Shown piece by piece: positions 9,460 through 18,729 of a stretch of DNA of 64,000 bases (position 1 is the first letter of the stretch; each line of letters begins with the position of its first letter). The position numbers and the translations under genes are program-made. The stretch is from Arthrobacter sp. StoSoilB5 (GTDB lineage: Bacteria; Actinomycetota; Actinomycetes; Actinomycetales; Micrococcaceae), in NCBI RefSeq assembly GCF_019977235.1, contig NZ_AP024646.1:248001-312000 (forward strand), written 5' to 3'. The notes under the pieces were generated by a model that was not told the DNA's origin, made no database searches, and saw only the letters and a program-made list of their open reading frames with translations.

Positions 9460-10799
9460 GCACCTCAGGCAACAGCAGGATTTACGACGTCGCGGGCATC
9501 GGCGTCGGGCCCTTTAACCTTGGCCTCGCCGCGCTGAGCGAACCCGTGGAAGGCCTGGACTGTGTGTTCCTGGAACGTCGCGACTCTTTCGACTGGCACC
9601 CGGGGATGATGCTGGAGCCTGCGCACCTGCAGGTCCCGTTCATGGCAGACCTGGTGACCCTGGCCGATCCGACGTCGCCGTACTCGTTTTTGAACTTCCT
9701 CAAGCAGACCGGACGCTTGTACCGCTTCTACATCCGGGAAAACTTCTACCCGCTGCGCGCGGAATACAACCAGTACTGCCAGTGGGTGGCCGGCCAGCTG
9801 GAGTCGGTTCGTTTTAGCACGGATGTGCTGGATGTGACGTACGACGACGGCGTGTACCGGCTTTCGGTGCAAGGTCCTGGAGGCGCTGAGTTGCTTCGAG
9901 CCCGCAAGCTCGTTCTGGGCACAGGCACCTCGCCGTACGTTCCGGACTCCTGTGCGGGGATTGTGGAAGGCGGGGGAGTTGTCCTCCACAATGCCGAGTA
10001 CCTGTCGAGGAAGAGGGAGCTGCAATCCAAGCGCAGCATCACTATCGTCGGTAGCGGCCAGAGTGCCGCGGAGCTCTACTACGAACTCCTTCAGGAAATC
10101 GATGTCTACGGCTATCAGCTGAACTGGGTCACCCGTTCCGGCCGCTTCTTCCCGCTGGAGTACACCAAGCTGACGCTCGAGATGACGTCCCCGGAGTACG
10201 TTGACTACTTCCACTCACTCCCGGGCGAGCAGCGTGACTCGCTGATCAAGAACCAGAAGAACCTGTACAAGGGCATCAACTCGGACCTGATTGACGACAT
10301 CTACGACCTCCTTTACACCAAGAGCCTCTCCGGCATGGTGGACACGCAACTGCACACGCACTCATCGCTCACCGCTGCAGAATGGAATGCCGCCACAGGC
10401 ACGCATGCCCTCCAGCTGCACCATGAGGAACACGGGCAGGGCTACACCTTGGAGTCCGAAGCGGTGGTCCTCGCAACCGGCTACACCTACAAGGAGCCAG
10501 CCTTCCTGGCGGGCATCCAGGACCGGATCCGCCGCGACGCCAAGGGCCGCTTCGACGTCGAGCGCAACTATGGAACCGGCGTCGAACCCGGCGAAATCTT
10601 CGTCCAGAATGCAGAGCTTCACACCCACGGTTTCGTCACGCCGGACCTTGGCATGGCCGCCTACCGCAACTCCTGCATCCTGCGGGAAATCACCGGCAGC
10701 GAGATTTACCCGATCGAGCGGAGTATCGCGTTCCAGCAGTTTGGCGCGCCCGCCCCCGTTCCCTCAACGGTTCCGAACACCGTGGGGGCAACCGTATGA
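9456..10799 (+). CDS. desB: Lysine/cadaverine N-hydroxylase (DesB-like)
   Basis: A 447-residue flavin-dependent N-monooxygenase of the IucD/SidA/PvdA family, predicted to hydroxylate one amine of cadaverine. The FAD motif GVGPFNLGLAAL sits at about 16-27, the substrate/FAD region WHPGMMLEPAHLQVPF at about 47-62, the NADPH-binding GSGQSAAE at about 196-203 and the terminal ATGYTYKEPAFL motif at about 342-353. The GTG start overlaps the desA stop and the stop overlaps desC (ATGA), so expression is coupled along the operon. Confidence 0.93.
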   Translation: MSTSGNSRIYDVAGIGVGPFNLGLAALSEPVEGLDCVFLERRDSFDWHPGMMLEPAHLQVPFMADLVTLADPTSPYSFLNFLKQTGRLYRFYIRENFYPLRAEYNQYCQWVAGQLESVRFSTDVLDVTYDDGVYRLSVQGPGGAELLRARKLVLGTGTSPYVPDSCAGIVEGGGVVLHNAEYLSRKRELQSKRSITIVGSGQSAAELYYELLQEIDVYGYQLNWVTRSGRFFPLEYTKLTLEMTSPEYVDYFHSLPGEQRDSLIKNQKNLYKGINSDLIDDIYDLLYTKSLSGMVDTQLHTHSSLTAAEWNAATGTHALQLHHEEHGQGYTLESEAVVLATGYTYKEPAFLAGIQDRIRRDAKGRFDVERNYGTGVEPGEIFVQNAELHTHGFVTPDLGMAAYRNSCILREITGSEIYPIERSIAFQQFGAPAPVPSTVPNTVGATV

Positions 10800-11386
10800 G
10801 CTTCACGTTTCGGCCGGTGGATCCCCTCGCGGACGCACCTACCCTCCACAGCTGGGTGAGCCAGGAGTACGCCCGGTTCTGGGGAATGGTGTCGGCCACC
10901 GAGCAGGACGTTGTGGAGGAGTACTCCAAGATCGCCGAATCGGGTCACCACCAGGCGTTCCTGGGGCTCGACGACGGCCTGCCCGCCTTCCTGATGGAGC
11001 GGTACCGCCCGGAGTCCTCGCCGTTGGCGGACGTCTACGAGGTCCAGACCGGTGATGTGGGTATGCACCTCCTGGTGTCTCCGCCCAGTGGCAAACCGCA
11101 GCCCGGTTACACCACCGCCGTCATGCAGTCCGTCATGACGGAACTGTTCCATGATCCCGCAACCCAGCGGATCGTCGTCGAGCCTGACGCCCGCAACCAC
11201 AAGATCCATGTCCTCAACGAGAAGGTGGGCTTCCGCCCGCACGCCGTGGTGACCCTTCCCGCCGTCGACCCTTCCGAAGACCACAAACAGGGTCTGCTGA
11301 GTTTCTGCACACGCGAGGATTTCCTCGCCACCCTGACCCCGATTCTGGCCGCGCCTGCCGCGGCGACCAGAGGAGATTCCCTGTGA
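10796..11386 (+). CDS. desC: N-hydroxycadaverine acyltransferase (DesC-like GNAT)
   Basis: A 196-residue acyltransferase of the siderophore GNAT family (IucB/RhbD/DesC type), expected to acylate N-hydroxycadaverine with succinyl-CoA or acetyl-CoA to form the hydroxamate. It opens with FRPVDPLADAPTLHSWVSQEYARFW, and the family core around MHLLVSPPSGKPQPGYTT and EPDARNHKIHVLNEKVGF is intact. It overlaps both neighbours by four bases. Which acyl group it prefers, and so whether desferrioxamine E or B forms, cannot be decided from sequence. Confidence 0.9.
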   Translation: MSFTFRPVDPLADAPTLHSWVSQEYARFWGMVSATEQDVVEEYSKIAESGHHQAFLGLDDGLPAFLMERYRPESSPLADVYEVQTGDVGMHLLVSPPSGKPQPGYTTAVMQSVMTELFHDPATQRIVVEPDARNHKIHVLNEKVGFRPHAVVTLPAVDPSEDHKQGLLSFCTREDFLATLTPILAAPAAATRGDSL

Positions 11387-13224
11387 GCACTACCGCTGAA
11401 GCCACCCTCCACGACGTAGCCGAACCTGTCTCCCACCTGACTCCTGAGCGCTGGGCGGCCGCCAACAGGCACTTGGTCCGCAAGGCGATCGCCGAGTTCT
11501 CCCACGAGCGGATCCTGGTGCCGGAGCTGATCCGTGAGGAGGGCGACGGCGTCGGGCTCTACAAGGTGGTCAGCAACGACGCCACCGTTGAGTACCGCTT
11601 CCGTGCGCGACTCTTGCAGCTTGAACATTTTTCCGTGGCTGCTGAGTCCATCGCCCGGCTGCGCGAGGGTGAAGAGCTGCCGCTTGATGCCCTGGACTTC
11701 ATCACCGAATTCCGTGAAGAGTTGGCCATTCGACAAGAAATGCTGCCGGTCTACCTTGAGGAAATCAGCAGCACGCTGGCCAGCAACGCGTACAAGCAAG
11801 GCAAACCATTTAGCTCTGCCGAGTTGGCGGCGGGCATCACCCGCGGCATGGACCCGGCGGTCGATTTCCAGGCGATCGAGCACAGCATGACCGAGGGCCA
11901 TCCGTGCTTCGTTGCCAACAATGGCCGGTTGGGTTTTGGCATTGCCGATTACCATGCGTTCGCGCCGGAAACCGGTGCTGTGGTGAAGCTTCAGTGGATC
12001 GCTGTGCATCGCAGCAAGGCCGTTTATACGTCAAGGGCAGGGCTGGATTACCGGACTCACTTTGAGGCCGAACTCGGACCCGCAACTCTGGCATGGTTCA
12101 CTGCGGAACTGTGCGCTTCCGGCCTTGATCCTGAGGACTACCTGTTCATGCCGGTGCACCCTTGGCAATGGGACAACAAGCTCACGGTGACATTCGCGGC
12201 AGAAATCGCCCAGCGCCACATCGTGAACCTGGGCAGCGGCAAGGACTCCTACCAGGCGCAGCAGTCCATCCGTACGTTCTTCAACACCACCTCACCAGAG
12301 AAGGCGTACGTCAAAACGGCCATGTCCGTGCTGAACATGGGCTTCATGCGCGGCTTGTCTCCGCAGTACATGAAGGCAACGCCGGCCATTAATGACTGGC
12401 TGCAGGAACTGATCGGCAATGACCAGGAACTCCAGGACCGGGGCCTGGCCATGATCCGTGAAACGGCGGCTATCGGCTATCACAACCACTACTACGAGGC
12501 TGCTTCGGCCAAGGGCTCGCCTTACAGGAAGATGCTCTCGGCTCTGTGGAGGGAAAGTCCCCTCCCGCTGCTTGAAGACGGCCAGCAGCTGGCCACCATG
12601 GCGTCCTTGTTGCACGTGGATTCCACCGGCGCGTCGGTGGCCTCAGCCCTGATTCAGCGCTCCGGGTTGGCTCCAACGCAGTGGCTGCGTCGCTACTTCG
12701 AGGCCTACCTCGTTCCGTTGATCCACTGCCTCTACGAGTACGAGCTCGCGTTCATGCCTCACGGCGAGAATGTCATCCTGATCTTGGAAGGCGGTGTACC
12801 CGTCCGCGCGATCATGAAGGATATCGCTGAGGAAATCGTGGTGATGGGAGACCGGCTCGAGTTGCCCGAGGAAGTCTCCCGCGTCAAGGCCCAGATTCCT
12901 GCCGAAGAAATGGTCCTCGCGATCTTCACCGACGTATTCGACTGCATCTTCCGTTTCCTTGGGGCCATTCTTGTGGAGGACGGGACGCTGCGGGAAGACG
13001 AGTTCTGGGGGACTGCCGCTGCCGTGGTTCGGGAATATCAGGAACGCCACCCGGAACTAGCGGACCAGTTCGCCATGCATGATCTGTTCGCTCCGGACTT
13101 CCAGTTGTCCTGCCTTAATCGGCTGCAGTTGCGGAACAACCAGCAGATGCTCGATATCTCGGATCCCTCTGGGGGATTGCAGATGGCTGGTCGCCTGGCC
13201 AACCCCCTGGCAAAGTTCGCTTAA
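11383..13224 (+). CDS. desD: NIS siderophore synthetase (DesD-like, IucA/IucC family)
   Basis: A 613-residue NRPS-independent siderophore synthetase that would join N-succinyl-N-hydroxycadaverine units with ATP and cyclise the trimer. Typical blocks are EGHPCFVANNGRLGFG (about 168-183), VHPWQWDNK (about 257-265, ATP region), SIRTFFNTTSPEKAYVKTAMS (about 297-316) and YEYELAFMPHGENVILILEGG (about 448-468, catalytic HGEN region). Length matches Streptomyces DesD-class enzymes. The GTG overlaps the desC stop. A strong hairpin follows the gene, so the operon probably ends here; no transporter genes accompany it. Confidence 0.94.
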   Translation: MSTTAEATLHDVAEPVSHLTPERWAAANRHLVRKAIAEFSHERILVPELIREEGDGVGLYKVVSNDATVEYRFRARLLQLEHFSVAAESIARLREGEELPLDALDFITEFREELAIRQEMLPVYLEEISSTLASNAYKQGKPFSSAELAAGITRGMDPAVDFQAIEHSMTEGHPCFVANNGRLGFGIADYHAFAPETGAVVKLQWIAVHRSKAVYTSRAGLDYRTHFEAELGPATLAWFTAELCASGLDPEDYLFMPVHPWQWDNKLTVTFAAEIAQRHIVNLGSGKDSYQAQQSIRTFFNTTSPEKAYVKTAMSVLNMGFMRGLSPQYMKATPAINDWLQELIGNDQELQDRGLAMIRETAAIGYHNHYYEAASAKGSPYRKMLSALWRESPLPLLEDGQQLATMASLLHVDSTGASVASALIQRSGLAPTQWLRRYFEAYLVPLIHCLYEYELAFMPHGENVILILEGGVPVRAIMKDIAEEIVVMGDRLELPEEVSRVKAQIPAEEMVLAIFTDVFDCIFRFLGAILVEDGTLREDEFWGTAAAVVREYQERHPELADQFAMHDLFAPDFQLSCLNRLQLRNNQQMLDISDPSGGLQMAGRLANPLAKFA

Positions 13225-13237
13225 GCGGAAAATTGGC

Positions 13238-13280
13238 GGAGGCGCCGCCGGGAAAAATTGCTTCATCCGGTGGCGCCTCC
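13238..13280. terminator. Hairpin after desABCD
   Basis: GGAGGCGCCGCCGG pairs with CCGGTGGCGCCTCC (14 bp with one G-U wobble on the RNA) around a 15-base loop, 14 bases after the desD stop. There is no T-tract, as is usual for actinobacterial terminators. Confidence 0.6.
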
Positions 13281-13404
13281 TCGTGACTGGCTGCCTGATC
13301 CGACCCCAGGCAGCTGCCACGCCTATGTAGTACGAGTTGCCGCTGAATCGTGTTGCGAAAAGAGCGCGGCTTCACGGCATTTGCTTATTCCGTGGCGTTT
13401 CCTT

Positions 13405-14292
13405 TTACCAGGCTGACCGTCTGTATCGGAGGCCTGCGATTGCCCGGTCGCACTCAGCGCGCGACGTGGGAAAATCCAAAAACTCCACGAGTGTTCGCTG
13501 CCCAACGCCCAGGTGTAGCCCGTCGATGAGTTGCAGGCAGCGGAACAATGCCTCGTAACTCTCCCGCTTGCGGGTCATCATGGTGTGAATGCTTCCGCGA
13601 TGGTAGGCGGCGGTGGCATCCACTGCCGCAAGTTGCCCTCGGCATATCTGTCCCATTTCGGCCAACATGTCCCAGCTAAGCAGCTTGCCGCCTTCAGACC
13701 ATCCCAGATGAAGGGTCGCTATCGTGTGGCTTCTCCGCCGGGCGCTCGGGCGGAGCGACATTTCATGGATCAGCCGTTCAAAGTGCGCCATCGTTGCAAG
13801 CCCGGTATAGACGTCCGTGCAGGAGAAGGGCTCGAGGCGTTCATTTTCCGTCGCCCATCCCTCTACGAGATCCCGCATGGAGTCGTCATCAGCAGGCACG
13901 CCTGCCGCTTCAAAAAAGGCACTGAGATCCTGCATGGTTTCGCGGACTCCAACGCCGTGATAGGCGCGGGACGCACCGAGGTTCTTGGCAGACATGTGCA
14001 GCTCACCACCCTCCGCTTGGGCCTTCAGCATGTCCTCGACTTCAGGAACCAGCCAGTCACCGGGAAATAGCCAGCCTGATTGCTGACTCCGTTCCTGCCA
14101 GCGCCCACGGAGCTGTAAGGATCTGCTTTCGATTCTCAAGTGAGCGAGTTGATCTTCCATGTCCAATGAGTGCCAGGGAGGTGGAAGTCGTGACGCAATT
14201 TGGTCCAAATACTGGACACCCGTCTCGCTCGGCATCGTTCCGTCCGCACGCCAGAAAAAGTTTTCGCTTTTTGCGGCATGAACTTTTCCCAC
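13405..14292 (-). CDS. Protein with degenerate GGDEF-like domain, divergent from pilus genes
   Basis: 295 residues, not confidently named. The C-terminal half follows the outline of a diguanylate cyclase domain: DVYTGLATMAHFERLI matches the usual D-x-L-TGL-x-N-R-x-x-F start (about 157-172), then a beta strand IATLHLGW. AVDATAAYHRGSIHTM falls where R-x-GGDEF-x-x-L should be, so the active-site signature is lost and catalysis is unlikely. It might bind nucleotide or a partner. The N-terminal half is helical and unrecognised. The GTG start has no clear Shine-Dalgarno; ATG at 14235 is an alternative. It is divergent from the pilus operon 120 bp away, suggesting a regulatory link (inference). Confidence 0.6.
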   Translation of the reverse strand: MGKVHAAKSENFFWRADGTMPSETGVQYLDQIASRLPPPWHSLDMEDQLAHLRIESRSLQLRGRWQERSQQSGWLFPGDWLVPEVEDMLKAQAEGGELHMSAKNLGASRAYHGVGVRETMQDLSAFFEAAGVPADDDSMRDLVEGWATENERLEPFSCTDVYTGLATMAHFERLIHEMSLRPSARRRSHTIATLHLGWSEGGKLLSWDMLAEMGQICRGQLAAVDATAAYHRGSIHTMMTRKRESYEALFRCLQLIDGLHLGVGQRTLVEFLDFPTSRAECDRAIAGLRYRRSAW

Positions 14293-14412
14293 GCCGCACT
14301 CATTGACTGGAGACCAACCCTGCCGGACGCAAATGGATGGTCTCTCTTGAAGTAAATGTTTTGCTCGTCGGTTGCGGGGTCGGCCGGGTCACTGTTCTTT
14401 GGAAGGAACCCC

Positions 14413-17004
14413 TTGAAGTATCCGGTTGGGAAGATTACGGCGTTCGTTGCCGCGTTAATGGTGGTCCTGGGAGGGCTTTCATGCGGGACGGTCGGTTTTG
14501 GCACGCCAGCTCAGGCTTACCAGATCGCGACCTCCTCGGCGAACGTCGGAGGTGGCGTCGCCACACTTTCAATGCCTGGATCTGGTCTGACCGCCACCTT
14601 TGACCAGTCGGGTTATACCGACCTCGTGGGGCAGACAACGATGGGCAGCCGTGGATATGTGGCCTCTGATTTCTCACAAAACGTCGGAACCGGGGCCCCG
14701 GCTGTTGAATTCGCAACCAACGCAATCAATAATTGCGCGGCAATCGGTCCGTGCAGCGGCTTGGGGACCGTCACTATCGCGTTCAGTCAGCCCGTTCGGA
14801 ATCCTGTGCTCAACGTTGCCGGAATCGGGGCCACTTCATGGCTTGATATTGGCAAAAACGGCACGGTCGACCAACAGTCCGAACTCCACGTCGTGCTGGA
14901 CATGGCAACGACAGGTTTGTCCATGACCCGGCTTTCGGGTGGAAACCTGGCTGTAGTGGGAAATTCGATCACTGCCACTAACGACAACACTGGCGTTCGC
15001 TGCGACACGAATGTTAACGGTGGCACGCCTCCTCAGCATGACGCAGTGGCTACGGCAGCGTGCGGCTCCGTCCGGATCAACGGCATTGTCACGTCCCTGA
15101 CGTTCAACATCAGCGCCATCTTCACCCAAACCACCAGCACTATGCCGCCCAACACGATCAACGACCCACAGGACTCCGGCCATAACGCCGACAACTTTCT
15201 GATGGCGATGACTGTCCCGCAGGATTTCGGTGACGCGCCTGCTTCGTACGATCAGAGCAATGCTGCCCGGGCTGTTCTTTCGGATGTGGCCCTTGGGGCG
15301 AACGTGACTGAGGATAACGCTCAGGTGGCCAATGGCACTGCGTCGCCGAATGCGGGTGCGACGGCGGCCCAGGACCTGATGGACGACGGCGTGGTTCTGG
15401 CGCCCATGACACAGGGTGCTACCAGCTACTCAACCACCGTGGCGATCAGTGGGGCCAGCAAAGCCGGAACGACCTGTGGCTGGATTGATTTCAATAAGGA
15501 CGGGATTTTCAATAACACCGCCGAGCGGGCTTGCGCCACGTTCGCTGCGGGCGCCACGACCGCCACCCTGACCTGGACGACGGTCCCTGCGGGGGTGACT
15601 GCTGGGACGACGTATGCGCGGTTCCGGATCGGCTACACCACCGCCCAGGTCCAGGTCCCGATCGGTGCCTCCGATTCCGGTGAGGTGGAGGATTACGTTT
15701 TCACTGTTGCTCCTGCGGCTGCTCCGGCGATCACGCTGGTCAAGACAGTGGACAAGACCACGCTGGTGGCCGGTGAAACCGCAACCTACACGTTCGTGGC
15801 GAAGAATACGGGAAACGTGACGCTCACCTCGGTGGTCATCACCGAGACCCAATTCTCCGGAACCGGCACCATGGCCGCCCTTTCCTACACTTGGCCTGGC
15901 CTTCCCGGGGTCCTTTTGCCCGGACAGTCGGTGACTGCCACCGCAACGTATGTGGTCACTCAGCCGGACGTCACCACGGGGTTACTGACCAACACGGCGA
16001 AGGTCACCGGGAACCCGCCCCTTGGCTTGCCCGTCACGGCAACCGATGATGCCCAGGTCACGGCGCCTCCGGCGTGGAAGATCAAGAAGAGCGCCACCGT
16101 CAACGGGTCAGTTCCTGCGAACGGGTCCGTCACCCCGGGGCAGACCATCGTGTACACCGTGACGGCCACCAGCATCAGCGGCACCATCACCGGGGTCGTG
16201 CTCAAGGACAACCTGGCACAGGTCCTGGATGACGCGACGTTCGTGCCCGGTTCAGCGACCCTGGTGATTGGTACGGGATCACCTGTGGCTGTGGCCGATC
16301 CTGTGCCGCCGTCCACGTTGCTGAGCACCGCCGCGTTCACGCTGCCTGCCGGTCAGACAGCCACCCTGAAGTACAGCGTGGTGGTCAAAACGGGCGCGTG
16401 GAACGCACAGCTTGTCAACGTGGTGACGGGCACAGCAACTACCACGCCACCGCAGACCTGCGCGCCAAGCTCGGCAGGGCCGGGACCTGACTGCACCACG
16501 ACGCATCACACCCCGGGCAAAGTGCTGATCGAGAAGATCGGCGAGTCCTCGGGCGGTACGTGGGTTCCGATGGCGGGCTCCACGTGGGCCGTGCATACCG
16601 ATAACAACGGCGCACCCGGTGCCGTGCTGGCCAGCCCAGCCGTCACCGCTGTGAGCGGGCAAACAGGCCGGTTCCAGCTCGAGGGAATCCAGGCAGGAAC
16701 GTACTGGCTCGAAGAAACCGCAGCGCCGGACGGGTTCAGCCTGCTGGCCGAGCCCGTGCAGTTCACCATCGCAGCGAACGGTGCCGTGTCCCTGGGCCAA
16801 GGCGCTGGCGGCGGAGTAGTGACCAGCACCGACGCCGACGGCGATGGGATCTTCCTGCTCACGGTCCGGGACGTGCCGGCGCTTCAGCTTCCCGAGTCCG
16901 GCGGCATTGGCTGGTGGCCGTTCACCACGGCCGGATCCGTCCTGCTGTTGGGCGCCCTCGCACTGGCAACAAACCGCCGCCGGCGCGAGTCCATTACTAC
17001 CTAA
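14413..17004 (+). CDS. LPXTG-anchored ancillary/tip pilin with SpaA-like domain
   Basis: About 863 residues. A signal peptide ends near TPAQA. A beta-rich region follows, then a GEVED-type module (GDAPASYDQS ... SGEVEDYVF), a DUF7507-like repeat (AKNTGNVTLTSV ... SYTWPGLPG), a DUF11-like stretch and a SpaA/Cna-B-like domain (GKVLIEK ... YWLEETAAPDGF with the E-box Glu). The sorting signal is LPESG, a membrane segment and RRRRESITT. Size and position before the major pilin suggest the tip or ancillary pilin. I chose TTG 14413 because GGAAGGA lies at ideal spacing; ATG 14356 is in frame but lacks a ribosome site and gives an overlong leader. Confidence 0.85.
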   Translation: MKYPVGKITAFVAALMVVLGGLSCGTVGFGTPAQAYQIATSSANVGGGVATLSMPGSGLTATFDQSGYTDLVGQTTMGSRGYVASDFSQNVGTGAPAVEFATNAINNCAAIGPCSGLGTVTIAFSQPVRNPVLNVAGIGATSWLDIGKNGTVDQQSELHVVLDMATTGLSMTRLSGGNLAVVGNSITATNDNTGVRCDTNVNGGTPPQHDAVATAACGSVRINGIVTSLTFNISAIFTQTTSTMPPNTINDPQDSGHNADNFLMAMTVPQDFGDAPASYDQSNAARAVLSDVALGANVTEDNAQVANGTASPNAGATAAQDLMDDGVVLAPMTQGATSYSTTVAISGASKAGTTCGWIDFNKDGIFNNTAERACATFAAGATTATLTWTTVPAGVTAGTTYARFRIGYTTAQVQVPIGASDSGEVEDYVFTVAPAAAPAITLVKTVDKTTLVAGETATYTFVAKNTGNVTLTSVVITETQFSGTGTMAALSYTWPGLPGVLLPGQSVTATATYVVTQPDVTTGLLTNTAKVTGNPPLGLPVTATDDAQVTAPPAWKIKKSATVNGSVPANGSVTPGQTIVYTVTATSISGTITGVVLKDNLAQVLDDATFVPGSATLVIGTGSPVAVADPVPPSTLLSTAAFTLPAGQTATLKYSVVVKTGAWNAQLVNVVTGTATTTPPQTCAPSSAGPGPDCTTTHHTPGKVLIEKIGESSGGTWVPMAGSTWAVHTDNNGAPGAVLASPAVTAVSGQTGRFQLEGIQAGTYWLEETAAPDGFSLLAEPVQFTIAANGAVSLGQGAGGGVVTSTDADGDGIFLLTVRDVPALQLPESGGIGWWPFTTAGSVLLLGALALATNRRRRESITT

Positions 17005-17101
17005 AAGAAGAGTTCCCCCGAGCCCCCGTGAGTATTGCGGGCCGGGTCAGTAAATGTTCATTTCCGAGCATCAGCACCATCACAATGAAAGAGGAAATAC
17101 A

Positions 17102-18583
17102 GTGAGTAATCACAACACCGGGCGGCTTTGGAAGACCGCCGCCGCCACGATCGCCGGGGCGGTGTTGGCGATGTCCTTCTCCGTGGCCCCGGCTTCGGCC
17201 GCGCCCCTGGTTGATCCGGGCCAGACCGGTTCCATCACGGTCCACAAGTTCGAACGTCCCGTCACCCCGACGGGCCTGCCGAACAACGGCACGTCCGTGG
17301 ACACCACCGGCCTGACACCGTTGGCCGGTATCGAGTTCACGATCCAGCAGGTCAACACCATTGACCTGTCCACCAACGCCGGCTGGGACGCAGCACACAA
17401 CCTCTCCAGCGTGTTCGCTCCGGCCAACGCTGCAGGTTCGATCACCGGTGCGGGCTACACCCTTGGCGCCGCCCAAGCGAAGACCACCGATGCCGCGGGC
17501 ACCGCAGGTTTCACGTCATTGCCTGTAGGCCTGTACCTGGTGACAGAAACGAACTACCCGGCAGGCGTGACACCCTCGGCCCCGTTCCTGGTATCCGTGC
17601 CGCTGACCGACCCGGATAACAAGGACAACTGGATCTATGACGTCCACGTCTACCCGAAGAACTCGGTCGCCGGTGCGGAAAAGACCGTCACGGATGCCCC
17701 TGACGTCAAACTCGGGGACCAGATCGACTTCACCATCACCGGTGACATCCCGAACGAAGCCGTCATCGATGGCTACAAGATCGTGGACGCCCTGGACCCG
17801 AAACTGACCTACGTCGGCGCGTCCGCCACCCTCGTTGATGGCACCCCCATCACGGCCGGCACGGACTACACCGTGAACTTCGACGCCGCCACCAACACCG
17901 TCTCGGTCATTTTCACCCCCGCCGGCCGTGCGATCCTGGCTGCACACACCGACACCCGGGTGCAGGTCATGGTGAACACCAAGGTCAACACCATCGGTGA
18001 AATCGAAAACGAAGCACTCGTTTACCCGAATGCTGCCAGCTTCACCGTTGCACCGGGCCAGCCCGGCGGCCCGATCGTCACACCCCCGGTCGTGACCAAG
18101 TGGGGCGAAATGACGCTGCAGAAGGTCAACGAGAACGGTGCAGCCCTTGCCGGTGCCGCATTCTCCGTCTACACCAACGAAGCCGACGCCAAGGCCGGCA
18201 CGAACCCCGTTGACCTCAACGGCCAGACGGTCTTCACCGTCGCCGCGGACGGCACCCTGACGATCTCGGGCCTGCGGTACTCGGACTGGGCCAACGGCGC
18301 AGCCCTCGCACCCGGAAGCCCCGACTACCGCACGTACTACCTGGTAGAGACCACCGCCCCGGCAGGCTACGAACTGCTCGCCGAGCCGGTCTCCTTCCTG
18401 ATCAACGGCACCACCACCACGGTTGGTATCGACCTGCAGGTGAAGAACATCCCGTCCAACAGCGGCTTCCAGCTGCCCCTGACCGGTGGCGTTGGAACCG
18501 GCATTCTTTACGCAGCAGGTGCCCTCCTCGTTGTCGGCGCAGCCCTGATGTTCGTCCGCAACCGCCGCACCAGCAACAACTAA
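17102..18583 (+). CDS. Major pilin, SpaA/SpaH family, LPXTG-anchored
   Basis: About 493 residues, the probable pilus shaft subunit. The signal peptide ends near APASAA. The pilin-motif lysine lies in the VHVYPKN segment (about 185-191), where sortase cross-links the next subunit. Cna-B-like domains follow, with an E-box in YYLVETTAPAGYE (about 426-438). It ends in LPLTGG, a membrane helix and RNRRTSNN. GTG 17102 follows GAAAGAGGA and puts the signal peptide in normal register; an upstream in-frame ATG (17054) is unlikely. It lies 97 bp after the ancillary pilin and is separated from the sortase gene by two hairpins. Confidence 0.92.
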   Translation: MSNHNTGRLWKTAAATIAGAVLAMSFSVAPASAAPLVDPGQTGSITVHKFERPVTPTGLPNNGTSVDTTGLTPLAGIEFTIQQVNTIDLSTNAGWDAAHNLSSVFAPANAAGSITGAGYTLGAAQAKTTDAAGTAGFTSLPVGLYLVTETNYPAGVTPSAPFLVSVPLTDPDNKDNWIYDVHVYPKNSVAGAEKTVTDAPDVKLGDQIDFTITGDIPNEAVIDGYKIVDALDPKLTYVGASATLVDGTPITAGTDYTVNFDAATNTVSVIFTPAGRAILAAHTDTRVQVMVNTKVNTIGEIENEALVYPNAASFTVAPGQPGGPIVTPPVVTKWGEMTLQKVNENGAALAGAAFSVYTNEADAKAGTNPVDLNGQTVFTVAADGTLTISGLRYSDWANGAALAPGSPDYRTYYLVETTAPAGYELLAEPVSFLINGTTTTVGIDLQVKNIPSNSGFQLPLTGGVGTGILYAAGALLVVGAALMFVRNRRTSNN

Positions 18584-18597
18584 CACCAGCAACAACT

Positions 18598-18676
18598 ACT
18601 GTGGGGGGGTCGCTACCGCGGCCTCCACAGTGACCCAAAGTGGGGAAGAACGCCAACCACGCGCTCTTCCCCACTT
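18598..18676 (+). terminator. Tandem hairpins between major pilin and sortase
   Basis: Two stems lie between the genes. ACTGTGG (18598-18604) pairs with CCACAGT (18625-18631), extendable with G-U pairs. A perfect 12-bp stem AAGTGGGGAAGA (18638-18649) pairs with TCTTCCCCACTT (18665-18676). They could act as a partial terminator that lowers sortase expression relative to pilin. Confidence 0.55.
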
Positions 18677-18729
18677 GCATTCCACTTGCACCCCTCTCAT
18701 AACCGTTTCACCCCAGATACAGGATTTTG

